64,000 bases of DNA from Manganibacter manganicus (GTDB lineage: Bacteria; Pseudomonadota; Alphaproteobacteria; Rhizobiales; Rhizobiaceae): positions 62,001 to 126,000 of the forward strand of contig NZ_MDET01000056.1 in assembly GCF_002075885.1 (NCBI RefSeq), in the 5' to 3' direction. Of the stretch, positions 45,988 through 54,412 are shown one piece after another (position 1 is the first letter of the stretch; every line of letters begins with the position of its first letter). The notes beneath the pieces were generated by a model. It searched no databases. It saw nothing but the letters and a program-made list of their open reading frames with translations, and had not been told where the DNA came from. Position numbers and translations under genes: made by a program.

Positions 45988-47280
45988 ATGAACTTCGACA
46001 TCATTGTGCGCAACGGCACGCTGCCGGACGGCCGCGTTGCAGATATCGGCATTTCGGGTGAAACCATTCGCGCCATCGAGCCGAAGATCGAGGCGCAGGC
46101 CGGCCGCACAATCGACGCTTCCGGCAATCTCGTCTCCGCGCCCTTCGTCGATCCGCATTTCCATATGGACGCCACGCTCTCCTACGGCCTGCCGCGCATC
46201 AACGCTTCGGGCACGCTGCTGGAAGGAATCGCGCTGTGGGGCGAACTCAAGCAGGTCATGACCTTCGAGGACGTGCGTGACCGCGCGCTGGCCTATTGCG
46301 ACTGGGCCGTCTCGATGGGCCTGCTCGCCATCCGCACCCATGTCGACACCTGCGACGACCGGCTGCTCGGCGTCGAGGCCCTGCTGGAAGTGAAGAAGAC
46401 CGTCGCGCCCTATATCGACCTGCAACTGGTCGCCTTTCCGCAGGACGGTTTTTATCGCTCTCCCACGGCCCGCGAAAACACCATACGCGCGCTGGACAAG
46501 GGCGTCGAGATCGTCGGCGGCATTCCGCATTTCGAGCGCACCATGGAAGACGGACGGCGCTCCGTCACCGAACTTTGCGAGATCGCGGCCGAACGCAGCC
46601 TGATGGTCGATATGCATTGCGACGAGACGGACGACCCGCATTCGCGCCATGTCGAGCAACTCGCCTATGAGACGCAGCGCCTTGGCCTGCAAGGCCGCGC
46701 CGCAGGCTCTCACCTCACCTCCATGCACTCCATGGACAATTACTACGTCTCGAAGCTCCTGCCGCTGATTGCCGAGGCCGATCTGTCGGTCATCCCCAAC
46801 CCGCTCATCAACATCATGCTGCAAGGCCGCCACGACACTTTCCCGAAGCGGCGCGGCCTGACGCGGGTGAAGGAAATGCTGGCGATGGGCATCCGCGTCG
46901 GCTGGGGGCAGGATTGCGTGCTCGACCCGTGGTATTCGCTGGGCACCGCCGACATGCTCGACGTCGCCTTCATGGGCCTGCATGTGGCCCAGATGTCCTC
47001 ACCGGCCGAAATGGCCAGATGCTTCGACATGGTCACGACGACCAATGCCGCGATCATGGGCCTCGATCATCTCGGGCTTGAAATCGGCAAGCGGGCCAGC
47101 CTCGTCGTGCTCGACGCCGGCAACGCCATCGAGGCGGTGCGGCTGCGCCCCGAACGGCTTTGCGTGATTTCACGCGGCAAGGTGGTGGCCGAGCGCGCCC
47201 GGCAGCAGACACGGCTTTCGCTGGCGGGAAGGCCGGCAACGGTGCAGCGCCGGCACATAACCCCGCCGCAGAAAACGTGA
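45988..47280 (+). CDS. Cytosine deaminase-like amidohydrolase (CodA type)
   Basis: 430-residue metal-dependent amidohydrolase close to CodA. Metal ligands appear as PHFHMD (HxH), HCDETDDPHSRHVEQLAY, SHLTSMHSMDNYY and WGQDCVLDPWYSLGTADML with the catalytic Asp. NPLINIMLQGRHDTFPKRRG is nearly the same as the CodA block I recall from E. coli. One difference is WGQD where E. coli has FGHD, so the substrate may not be cytosine; N-substituted pyrimidines, creatinine or isocytosine are alternatives. It starts at ATG 45988, 36 nt after the palindromic repeat. No cytosine permease is nearby. Confidence 0.88.
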   Translation: MNFDIIVRNGTLPDGRVADIGISGETIRAIEPKIEAQAGRTIDASGNLVSAPFVDPHFHMDATLSYGLPRINASGTLLEGIALWGELKQVMTFEDVRDRALAYCDWAVSMGLLAIRTHVDTCDDRLLGVEALLEVKKTVAPYIDLQLVAFPQDGFYRSPTARENTIRALDKGVEIVGGIPHFERTMEDGRRSVTELCEIAAERSLMVDMHCDETDDPHSRHVEQLAYETQRLGLQGRAAGSHLTSMHSMDNYYVSKLLPLIAEADLSVIPNPLINIMLQGRHDTFPKRRGLTRVKEMLAMGIRVGWGQDCVLDPWYSLGTADMLDVAFMGLHVAQMSSPAEMARCFDMVTTTNAAIMGLDHLGLEIGKRASLVVLDAGNAIEAVRLRPERLCVISRGKVVAERARQQTRLSLAGRPATVQRRHITPPQKT

Positions 47281-47353
47281 CACCGCCGCCTGTTTCCACA
47301 CAATTGAGCCGCAAATCGGTCTAGACTGCGACTTTCATCCGGAGAGCCAGACG

Positions 47354-47620
47354 ATGCGGCTGCGATCTCTTGCCATTTTTGGCCTCGGTGTCCTGCTCAG
47401 CGGCTGCGTGACCGCCGAAGAACAGCGCGCGGCAGACGAGGCGCAATGCCGCTCCTACGGCTTCAGGCACAATAACGACGCTTTCGCCACCTGCTTGCAG
47501 CGCCTCGACCTCGAACGGCGGGCGGCCTTTCGCGATGCCCAGGATTTCGACTCGCTGATGGGGCCGCCGGTGATCTACCGGCCGATCATCGTGCGCCCGC
47601 GCCATCACCACAAACGGTAA
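47354..47620 (+). CDS. Small lipoprotein, 88 aa
   Basis: Signal peptide with lipobox: MRLRSLAIFGLGVLLSGCVT; cleavage would leave the lipidated Cys at position 18. The mature part has two more cysteines (AQCRSYGF and ATCLQRLDL) that could form a disulfide, and a His-rich basic end (RPRHHHKR). GGAGAGCCAGACG precedes the ATG. Small lipoproteins of this shape (QCRSYGF-x-CxxRLD) are widespread in rhizobia and unassigned. Outer- or inner-membrane placement not predictable beyond the lack of Asp at +2 (it is Val), which favours outer-membrane sorting. Confidence 0.85.
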   Translation: MRLRSLAIFGLGVLLSGCVTAEEQRAADEAQCRSYGFRHNNDAFATCLQRLDLERRAAFRDAQDFDSLMGPPVIYRPIIVRPRHHHKR

Positions 47621-47708
47621 AATTCCGCCGGCGCCGCTGCCCCAATCGATTCCGCTCGCCAAACCTTCCTTGCCCCGATAGAGGGATTTGTGCGCCATCA
47701 TATTCAGG

Positions 47709-47746
47709 GCGTCCCTTGTGCGTTCGAGTGAACGCATAAAGGACGC
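47709..47746 (+). repeat. Long hairpin upstream of the DMT transporter gene
   Basis: GCGTCCCTTGTGCGTTC and GAACGCATAAAGGACGC pair over 15 of 17 positions around the loop GAGT, ending 29 nt before the ATG at 47776. No T-tract follows, so it is not an intrinsic terminator. It would lie in the 5' leader or promoter of the transporter gene. Confidence 0.6.
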
Positions 47747-47775
47747 TCTGGCCTCGGCTGCGGAGAAGTTCGGCA

Positions 47776-48696
47776 ATGGCGTCCATTTTCGCCCGAGAAA
47801 ATCTGACGAAGAACATGGTTCTGGCCGGCATCCTTTTGATGCTCGCCGGCGACTTCATGTTCGCGCTCAACGACGCCATGGGCAAATGGCTGGTGGCTTC
47901 CTTCTCGGTCGGTCAGGTCGTGGCCATCCGCTCCATCGGCGCGTTTATCGTGCTTGGCCCGATGATCGCCCGGCAGGAAAAATCCAGATTGTTCAGGCCG
48001 GAACGCCCATGGCTGCAATTCTGGCGGGCGGCCGCCACCACTGCCGACACCGCCTGCTTCTATGCCGCTGTCGTCTATCTGCCGCTCGCCGACGTGATGA
48101 GTTTCTACATGGCAGGCCCGATCTATGTCGCGGCGCTGTCGCACTTCCTGCTCGACGAAAAGGTCGGCTGGCGGCGCAGCCTCGCCATCCTGATCGGCTT
48201 CTGCGGCGTCATCATCATGCTGAAACCGTCTTCCGCGGCGTTCTCGGCCTCGTCGATTTTCGCGCTGGTCGGCTCCGTCGCATTCGCCTTCGCCATCATT
48301 CTCAGCCGCAAGCTTCGTGGCACCAGCGACACGACATTGGTGACATGGCAGACGATCGGCACATTGCTGGTCGGCGTGGCGCTTGCCATCGGCAACTGGC
48401 AGACGCCGAATGCGTTCGACCTCGGCGCCATGCTTTTGCTCGGCGTCGTTTCCTGCATCGCGCATCTGTTGATCACCCGCGCCTTGAAAATGGCTCCGGC
48501 CTCGACGCTGGCGCCACTGCACTACACGCTGCTTTTATGGGCGGTTGTGTTCGGCATCGTCTTCTTCGGCGACGTGCCCGGCCCGCGCATCCTGATCGGC
48601 GCGGCCATCGTGGTGCTTGCCGGCATGTTCATCTTCCACCGCCAGAATGTGGTCGACACGGTACCGGCCGAGAACGTGCCGAAGGGCGTGAACTGA
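47776..48696 (+). CDS. DMT-superfamily (EamA) transporter
   Basis: 306-residue inner-membrane transporter with ten predicted helices in two EamA repeats. First repeat: MVLAGILLMLAGDFMFALN to ILIGFCGVIIMLKPS, with the conserved YLPLADVMSFYMAGPIYVA. Second: FALVGSVAFAFAIILSRKL to VVLAGMFIFHRQN. Members export amino acids or metabolites such as threonine, riboflavin or S-adenosylmethionine; the FALNDAMGKW motif is typical of the rhizobial RhaT/YdcZ-like group. Substrate unknown. The gene stands alone on the plus strand with a long hairpin in its leader. Confidence 0.9.
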   Translation: MASIFARENLTKNMVLAGILLMLAGDFMFALNDAMGKWLVASFSVGQVVAIRSIGAFIVLGPMIARQEKSRLFRPERPWLQFWRAAATTADTACFYAAVVYLPLADVMSFYMAGPIYVAALSHFLLDEKVGWRRSLAILIGFCGVIIMLKPSSAAFSASSIFALVGSVAFAFAIILSRKLRGTSDTTLVTWQTIGTLLVGVALAIGNWQTPNAFDLGAMLLLGVVSCIAHLLITRALKMAPASTLAPLHYTLLLWAVVFGIVFFGDVPGPRILIGAAIVVLAGMFIFHRQNVVDTVPAENVPKGVN

Positions 48697-48797
48697 GCGG
48701 CGACCACCCTCATGCTTCTCCACGCCGTTGGCAGCCAACAGCGGCGACCGCCCTCATGCTGAGGCGGCGCATGGCCGCCGTCTCGAAGCACGCACCA
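48697..48797. repeat. Rhizobial palindromic repeat remnant with 20-bp direct repeat
   Basis: GCGGCGACCACCCTCATGCT (48697-48716) recurs at 48741-48760 with one change. The second copy continues as CTGAGGCGG...GCCGTCTCGAAGCACGCACC up to about 48797, nearly identical to the right half of the element at 54329-54395. It fills the gap between the DMT transporter and the yeiH promoter. Confidence 0.75.
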
Positions 48798-48846
48798 CGC
48801 CGGCTATACGATCGCCCCGGAACGACGAACTCCCCACTCCAGCAAC

Positions 48847-48876
48847 AACCGTTCTGGATTCCAGAACGGTTTGACA
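48847..48876 (+). promoter_or_regulatory. 25-bp perfect palindrome joined to a -35 box before yeiH
   Basis: AACCGTTCTGGA, T, TCCAGAACGGTT (48847-48871) is an exact palindrome with a one-base centre. Its last T begins TTGACA (48871-48876), followed 18 nt later by GATGAT as a -10. A protein bound there would compete with polymerase. It could alternatively fold as a hairpin, but lacks a T-tract. The regulator is unknown; the LysR gene downstream usually would need a T-N11-A site. Confidence 0.65.
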
Positions 48877-48907
48877 TGAACAATGCGTTGGATTGATGAT
48901 TGGAGGA

Positions 48908-49996
48908 ATGGCATTCCTCTCCTGTCATCTTCGGAGAAACGCATTGTCTGTCATCTCATTCCTCGCCGGTAATTCTGTTCTGCCGGACGAATCGGCCCGG
49001 CAGCCGGGTTTTCTCCGCCGGCATGCCGGCATCTGGCCGGGCATCGTGCTGGCGGCGATCATTGCCGCTGCCGCGATCTCGATCCGCGAGCTTCCGGGGC
49101 TCGGCATTTTCAGCCCGATGATCCTTGCGGTCATCGTCGGCATCGTTTTCTCCAACTCCGTCGGCACGCCGGCCAACACCGCCGCAGGCATCGCGTTTTG
49201 CCAGCGCAGCCTGCTGCGCTTCGCCATCATCCTGCTCGGCTTCCAGTTGACGGCGGCGCAGCTTGTCTCCATCGGCCCGGCCGGTATCGGCATTGCCGTC
49301 GCATCGCTTGTGGCGACCTTCTGTTTCACGCTCGGTCTCGGCCGCCTGCTTGGCGTCGATCGCAAGCTGACCGAGTTGATCGCGGCCGGCACGTCGATCT
49401 GCGGCGCCTCGGCCATCGTCGCCACCAATACGGTTACGCAGGGCCGCGATGAGGACGTCGCCTATGCGGTCGCCTGCATCACCGCCTTCGGCACCGTCGC
49501 CATGCTTGGCTATCCGCTGGTTGCGCCGCTGTTCGGGCTCGACCAGCATCATTACGGCCTGTGGGCAGGCACCTCGATCCATGAGGTCGCGCAGGTGATC
49601 GGCGCGGCCTTCCAGGGCGGTCCCCAGGCCGGCGAAATCGGCACGGTCGCCAAGTTGGCGCGGGTCGCCATGCTGGCGCCGATGGTGATCGGGCTTGGCC
49701 TCCTGGCCCGCCGTGGCAGTGCCGGAGCAGGCGGCGCACGCCCGCCGATGCCATGGTTCGTCGTCGCCTTCGTCGCGGTGGTCGCCTTCAACAGCGTGGT
49801 CGAAGTGCCGGCGGAAGTGGAATCCTCCATCGCGCTGGTGGCAACCGCGCTGTTGACGATGGGGCTGGCCGCCATGGGCCTGCAGACCGACATCCGCAAC
49901 ATCCGCCTGCGCGGGCTGCGCCCCTTGCTGCTTGCGCTTTCGGCTTTTGTCTTTATCGCCGGTTTCAGTCTGGCTCTGGTGACGCTGGTGGCCTAA
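48908..49996 (+). CDS. YeiH-family (UPF0324) putative sulfate/sulfite exporter
   Basis: Inner-membrane protein of the YeiH family, about ten membrane helices, for example GIWPGIVLAAIIAAAAISIR and FSPMILAVIVGIVFSN. Family blocks GTSICGASAIVATNTV and GLWAGTSIHEVAQVIGAAF are intact. Start choice is difficult: ATG 48896 and ATG 48908 sit at or just before the inferred transcription start (about 48907), while TTG 48944 has GGAG at 8 nt and lies inside the transcript. I give 48908 but 48944 is possible. The gene is followed 9 nt later by a LysR gene, as yeiH and yeiE are associated in enterobacteria, where YeiE responds to sulfite. Confidence 0.88.
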   Translation: MAFLSCHLRRNALSVISFLAGNSVLPDESARQPGFLRRHAGIWPGIVLAAIIAAAAISIRELPGLGIFSPMILAVIVGIVFSNSVGTPANTAAGIAFCQRSLLRFAIILLGFQLTAAQLVSIGPAGIGIAVASLVATFCFTLGLGRLLGVDRKLTELIAAGTSICGASAIVATNTVTQGRDEDVAYAVACITAFGTVAMLGYPLVAPLFGLDQHHYGLWAGTSIHEVAQVIGAAFQGGPQAGEIGTVAKLARVAMLAPMVIGLGLLARRGSAGAGGARPPMPWFVVAFVAVVAFNSVVEVPAEVESSIALVATALLTMGLAAMGLQTDIRNIRLRGLRPLLLALSAFVFIAGFSLALVTLVA

Positions 49997-50005
49997 AAGG
50001 CGGCT

Positions 50006-50887
50006 ATGACGCTCGAACAGTTGCGCATCTTCGTGGCGGTCGCCGAGCGCGAGCATGTCACGCGCGCGGCGAGCGACCTCAACCTCACCCAATCGGCAAC
50101 GAGCGCGGCGGTCGCCGCGCTTGAGGCGCGTTACGCGGCCAGACTGTTCGACCGTGTCGGGCGCGGCATCGTCCTCACCGATGCCGGCCGCGTCTTTCTG
50201 GTGGAAGCCAAAGCCGTGCTGGCCCGCGCCGCCGCCGCCGAACTGGTGCTGGCCGACCTCGCCGGACTCAAGGTCGGTTCGCTTGGCCTCGCCGCCAGCC
50301 AGACGGTCGGCAATTACTGGCTGCCGCGCATCATCCATGAATTCCGCGCCGCCTATCCGGGGCTCGCGGTAACATTGACCATGGGCAACACCCAGACGGT
50401 AGCCGCCAATGTGCATCAGGGTGCGGCCAGCCTTGGCTTCGTCGAGGGACCGGTGACCGATCCGCTTCTGGAAAGCAGCGTCGTCGCCATGGACGAGATG
50501 GTTCTGGTGGTGCCGGTCGGCCACCCATGGGCGTCGGCGAAAGCCACCGAGATCGACCTCATGGACGCAAGCTGGGTGCTGCGCGAAAGCGGTTCGGGCA
50601 CGCGCTCGATCCTGACCGATATTCTGGCCGCGCAGGGGTTGAACCTCGGCGATATCCAGATCGCGCTCGAACTGCCGTCCAACGAGGCGGTGCGCGCGGC
50701 GGTCGAGGCGGGGGCGGGCGTCACCGTCATGTCGCGGCTGGTCGCCGCCAAGGCGTTGCAGACCGGAACGCTGACGGCGGCGGCTTATCCGGTGCCCGAG
50801 CGGCCATTCACCATGCTGCGCCACAAGGAGCGTTATCGCACCGCCGCCGAGCGCGAATTCATCCGGCTGGTGGAGGGGGCCGCCTAA
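50006..50887 (+). CDS. LysR-family regulator (YeiE-like)
   Basis: 293-residue LysR-type transcription regulator. N-terminal winged HTH: MTLEQLRIFVAVAEREHVTR, then AASDLNLTQSATSAAVAALE. The periplasmic-binding-protein-like effector domain includes LGLAASQTVGNYWLPRIIHE and the LRESGSGTRSILTDIL loop common to CysB-like/YeiE proteins. It is 9 nt after the yeiH-like exporter and probably co-transcribed, so it likely governs that exporter in response to a sulfur anion. It could act on other targets too. Confidence 0.92.
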   Translation: MTLEQLRIFVAVAEREHVTRAASDLNLTQSATSAAVAALEARYAARLFDRVGRGIVLTDAGRVFLVEAKAVLARAAAAELVLADLAGLKVGSLGLAASQTVGNYWLPRIIHEFRAAYPGLAVTLTMGNTQTVAANVHQGAASLGFVEGPVTDPLLESSVVAMDEMVLVVPVGHPWASAKATEIDLMDASWVLRESGSGTRSILTDILAAQGLNLGDIQIALELPSNEAVRAAVEAGAGVTVMSRLVAAKALQTGTLTAAAYPVPERPFTMLRHKERYRTAAEREFIRLVEGAA

Positions 50888-50933
50888 CCGGTTGCGTTGA
50901 CAATCCCCTCGGCTCGCGCTGACATGACGGTTG

Positions 50934-51854
50934 ATGGAGATGCCGCAAACAATCGATGAGAAGTGCGCATCCGATATGGATAGCGTTCGCGCTCTGCCGT
51001 GCTGGCAGGGCCGGTTCACGGTCGAACCGCTGGCCGGCGGCTTGAGCAACGCCAATTTTCTGGTTGCCGACGAAGCCGGCCGGCATGTCGTGCGGCTGGG
51101 CTGCGATTATCCTTTCCACCACGTCGACCGTAGCCGCGAACTGATGACCGCGCGCGCGGCCCACGCCGCCGGTTTTGCGCCGGCGGTCGAATATGCCGAG
51201 CCGGGCATCATGGTCTCGCGCTTCATCGGCGCGCGGACTTTTGCCGCCGGGGACGTGCGCGCCGATCCGGTTCGCATCGCCCGCCTGGTGCGTGGCTTCC
51301 ACGAAGAAATGCCGCGCCACGTTTCGGGCGCCGGCTTCATGTTCTGGGTATTCCACGTTATCCGCGACTATGCCCGCACGCTTGAAGCCGGCGTGAGCCG
51401 CAAGGCGGCGGACCTGCCGCGCTATCTGGCGCTTGGCGAGGAACTGGAGCGCGCGCAGCCGCCGATGCCGATCGTCTTCGGCCACAACGATCTTTTGCCG
51501 GCGAATTTCCTCGACGATGGATCGCGGCTGTGGCTGATCGATTTCGAATATGCCGGTTTTTCCACCGCCATGTTCGATCTGGCCGGCATCGCCTCCAATG
51601 CGGGGATGACGAGCGAGGAAACCGGTGCCCTGCTGGCCGCCTATCTGGGGCATGCGCCGGATGCCGCCTTCCTCCGCGCCCATGCCGCCATGCAATGCGC
51701 CTCGCTGCTGCGCGAGGCGATGTGGAGCATGGTCTCCGAGCTTTATCTCGACGCGCCGGGCGCGGACTACGTCGCCTACACCGAAGAGAATCTGACGCGG
51801 CTCGCCGCCGCGCTCGACCGTTACAGAAGCCGCTACGGAACCGAACTGCCATGA
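50934..51854 (+). CDS. Choline/ethanolamine kinase-like phosphotransferase (APH fold)
   Basis: About 306-residue kinase of the aminoglycoside phosphotransferase/choline kinase superfamily. Seen: ATP-clamp LAGGLSNANFLVADEAGRHV, RLGCDYPFHHVDRSREL, the catalytic Brenner motif FGHNDLLPANFLDDG (HNDxxxxN) and the metal Asp in WLIDFEYAGFSTAMFDLA, close to the ChoK consensus IDFEY. It is translationally coupled (ATGA overlap) to a dimethylglycine-dehydrogenase-like gene, linking it to choline or methylamine chemistry. The start is uncertain: ATG 50934, 50940 or 50976 (MDSVRALPCW). Phosphorylated substrate unproven. Confidence 0.88.
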   Translation: MEMPQTIDEKCASDMDSVRALPCWQGRFTVEPLAGGLSNANFLVADEAGRHVVRLGCDYPFHHVDRSRELMTARAAHAAGFAPAVEYAEPGIMVSRFIGARTFAAGDVRADPVRIARLVRGFHEEMPRHVSGAGFMFWVFHVIRDYARTLEAGVSRKAADLPRYLALGEELERAQPPMPIVFGHNDLLPANFLDDGSRLWLIDFEYAGFSTAMFDLAGIASNAGMTSEETGALLAAYLGHAPDAAFLRAHAAMQCASLLREAMWSMVSELYLDAPGADYVAYTEENLTRLAAALDRYRSRYGTELP

Positions 51855-54304
51855 CGCTGCCCACCCACGCCCGGATCGTCGTCATCGGCGGCGGCATCAT
51901 CGGCTGCTCGACCGCCTATCATCTGGCGCGCGACCACAAGGCCGATGTGGTTTTGCTGGAGCAGGGCGCGATCACCTCCGGCTCCACCTGGCATGCCGCC
52001 GGGCTGGTCGGTCAATTGCGCTCCTCGGCCTCGATCACGCGCGTGCTCAAATATTCGGTCGATCTCTACAAGGGACTGGAGGCCGAGACCGGGCTTGCCA
52101 CCGGCTGGAAGATGACGGGGTGCCTGCGCCTTGCCACCAACCAGGACCGCTGGACCGAATTTCGCCGGCTGGCCACCACCGCGAAAAGCTTCGGCATGGA
52201 GATGCAGCTTCTGTCGCCGGCCGAGGCGAAGGCCATGTGGCCGCTGATGCAGGCGGACGATCTGGTCGGCGCGTCGTGGCTGCCGACGGACGGGCAGGCC
52301 AGCCCCTCCGACATCACCCAGTCGCTTGCCAAGGGCGCGCGCATGCATGGCGCGAAGCTGTTCGAGCGCGTGCGCGTCACCGGCTTTGACATGAAGGATG
52401 GCCGCATCGTCGCGGTGAACACCGACAAGGGCGACATAGTCTGCGAAAAGGTCGTCAACTGCGCCGGGCAATGGGCCAGGCAGGTCGGCGCTCTTGCCGG
52501 CGTCAGCGTGCCGCTGCAACCGGTCAAGCATCAATATATCGTCACCGAAAAGATCGACGGTCTTGCCGCCGATGCGCCGACGATCCGCGATCCCGACCGG
52601 CGCACCTATTTCAAGGAGGAGGTCGGAGGACTGGTGATGGGCGGCTACGAGCCGGATCCGATCGCCTGGGAGACCGGCTTGCCCGGCGGCGACGTGCCGG
52701 ACGATTGGGAATTCCGCCTGTTCGACGACGACTACGACCATTTCGAGCAGCATATGAGCGAAGCGATTGCCCGCGTGCCGGCGCTCGCCAATGTTGGCGT
52801 CAAGCAGATGATCAACGGCCCTGAGAGCTTCACGCCGGACGGCAATTTCATCCTCGGCAACGCGCCCGAATGCGCCAACATGTTCGTCGGCGCCGGTTTC
52901 AACGCCTTCGGCATTGCGTCCGGCGGCGGCGCCGGCTGGGTGTTGGCTGAGTGGGTGATCGACGGCGAAGCGCCGCTCGATCTGTGGACGGTCGATATCC
53001 GCCGTTTTTCCGGCCTGCACCGCGACCGGCAATGGGTGTGCGAGCGCACGCTGGAAGCCTATGGCAAGCACTATACGGTCGCCTTCCCGCATGAGGAATA
53101 TGAGAGCGGGCGGCCGCGCATCGTCTCGCCGCTCTATGAACGACTGAAGGCGCAGCGCGCCGTGTTCGGCTCCAAGCTCGGCTGGGAGCGGCCCAACTGG
53201 TTCGCGCCGCAAGGCATGGAAGCCAGAGATGTCTATTCCATGGGGCCGCAGAACTGGTTCGAGGCGGTGGGCGAGGAGCACCGCCACGTGCGCGAGGCTG
53301 TCGGCATCTTCGACCAGTCGTCCTTTGCCAAATACGAGCTTGCCGGGGCGGATGCGGCCAAGGCGCTGGACTGGATCTGCGCCAACCATGTTGCCAAGCC
53401 AGCCGGTCGGCTCACCTATACGCAACTGCTCAACACCCGCGGCGGCATCGAGGCTGATCTCACCGTGGCTCGATTGGCGGAAGAAAAGTTCTACATCGTC
53501 ACCGGCACGGGCTTTCGCACGCATGATTGTGCCTGGATCGGCGAGCATATCGGCAGGGAACTGGATGCGCGCCTCACCGACGTGACGGAAAAATTCGGCA
53601 CGCTGTCGCTGATGGGGCCGCGCGCCCGCGACACGCTTTCCGCCATCACGGAAGCCGACGTTTCCAATGCCGGCTTTCCCTTTGGCCATGTCCGCGAGAT
53701 TATCATTGCCGGGCATTCGGTGCGGGCGCTGCGCGTCACCTATGTCGGCGAACTCGGCTGGGAACTGCATGTGCCGATCGCCGCCATCGGCGAGGTTTTC
53801 GACGCGCTGATGAAAGCGGGGGCGGCGCATGGCATCCGGCCGGTCGGTTATCGTGCGCTGGAATCGCTTCGGCTCGAAAAAGGCTATCGCGCCTGGGGTT
53901 CAGACATTACCCCCAACGACACGCCATTCGAGGCCGGTCTCGGCTGGGCGGTGAAGCTGCGCAAGCCGGTCGATTTCCTTGGCCGCGCGGCGCTCGAAAA
54001 GGCCGCCGGCACACCGCTCGCCAAACGCTTTGCCGGCTTCACCGTGGACGACCCGGATGTCGTGCTGCTCGGCCGCGAAACCATCCTGCGCGATGGCGCG
54101 CCGGTCGGCTATCTCACTTCGGGCGGCTATGGCTACACGGCGGGCAAAGGGATCGGCTACGGCTATGTGCGCCATGCCGATGGCGTCTGCGACGAATACC
54201 TGAACGCGGGCGCTTACGAACTGGTGGTGGCGATGGACAGGGTGCCGGCCCGCATCCATCTGGAGCCGCTCTACGATCCGCGCAACGAGCGGGTGAAGGC
54301 GTAA
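51851..54304 (+). CDS. Dimethylglycine/sarcosine dehydrogenase-like FAD enzyme with GcvT domain
   Basis: 817-residue two-part oxidoreductase. Residues 1-400 form a DAO-type FAD domain: dinucleotide motif VVIGGGIIGCSTAYHLA and SGSTWHAAGLVGQL, where His is the residue that covalently holds FAD in dimethylglycine and sarcosine dehydrogenases. Residues about 430-817 are GcvT-like tetrahydrofolate-binding domains (FGTLSLMGPRARDTLSAI, YVGELGWELHVP, ESLRLEKGYRAWGSDITPN). The enzyme removes N-methyl groups, passing formaldehyde to folate. It starts within the stop of the choline-kinase-like gene (4-nt overlap). A longer open frame from 51530 overlaps that gene and is rejected. Confidence 0.93.
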   Translation: MTLPTHARIVVIGGGIIGCSTAYHLARDHKADVVLLEQGAITSGSTWHAAGLVGQLRSSASITRVLKYSVDLYKGLEAETGLATGWKMTGCLRLATNQDRWTEFRRLATTAKSFGMEMQLLSPAEAKAMWPLMQADDLVGASWLPTDGQASPSDITQSLAKGARMHGAKLFERVRVTGFDMKDGRIVAVNTDKGDIVCEKVVNCAGQWARQVGALAGVSVPLQPVKHQYIVTEKIDGLAADAPTIRDPDRRTYFKEEVGGLVMGGYEPDPIAWETGLPGGDVPDDWEFRLFDDDYDHFEQHMSEAIARVPALANVGVKQMINGPESFTPDGNFILGNAPECANMFVGAGFNAFGIASGGGAGWVLAEWVIDGEAPLDLWTVDIRRFSGLHRDRQWVCERTLEAYGKHYTVAFPHEEYESGRPRIVSPLYERLKAQRAVFGSKLGWERPNWFAPQGMEARDVYSMGPQNWFEAVGEEHRHVREAVGIFDQSSFAKYELAGADAAKALDWICANHVAKPAGRLTYTQLLNTRGGIEADLTVARLAEEKFYIVTGTGFRTHDCAWIGEHIGRELDARLTDVTEKFGTLSLMGPRARDTLSAITEADVSNAGFPFGHVREIIIAGHSVRALRVTYVGELGWELHVPIAAIGEVFDALMKAGAAHGIRPVGYRALESLRLEKGYRAWGSDITPNDTPFEAGLGWAVKLRKPVDFLGRAALEKAAGTPLAKRFAGFTVDDPDVVLLGRETILRDGAPVGYLTSGGYGYTAGKGIGYGYVRHADGVCDEYLNAGAYELVVAMDRVPARIHLEPLYDPRNERVKA

Positions 54305-54328
54305 GGAGCCTGCGGCGCGCAGTCATTA

Positions 54329-54395
54329 CGTGCTTCGAGACGGCGCCCCCTCATGCTGAGGAGGCGGCATGGCCGCCGTCTCGAAGCACGCACCA
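54329..54395. repeat. Rhizobial palindromic repeat between convergent genes
   Basis: CGTGCTTCGAGACGGCG (54329-54345) and CGCCGTCTCGAAGCACG (54374-54390) are perfect 17-nt arms around a 28-nt loop that includes CCTCATGCTGAGG. It sits between the DMGDH-like gene (plus) and cysI (minus), so it may serve as a bidirectional hairpin. The right half matches 48751-48797 nearly base for base. Confidence 0.85.
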
Positions 54396-54412
54396 CCCGG
54401 CACCTTACGGCA

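Noticed and set aside
48956..51055. 699-codon open frame on the minus strand
   Set aside because: Opposite strand of yeiH-like and LysR genes; no motif, composition typical of shadow frames.
51833..53830. 665-codon open frame on the minus strand
   Set aside because: Antisense to the dimethylglycine dehydrogenase-like gene, whose domains are intact.
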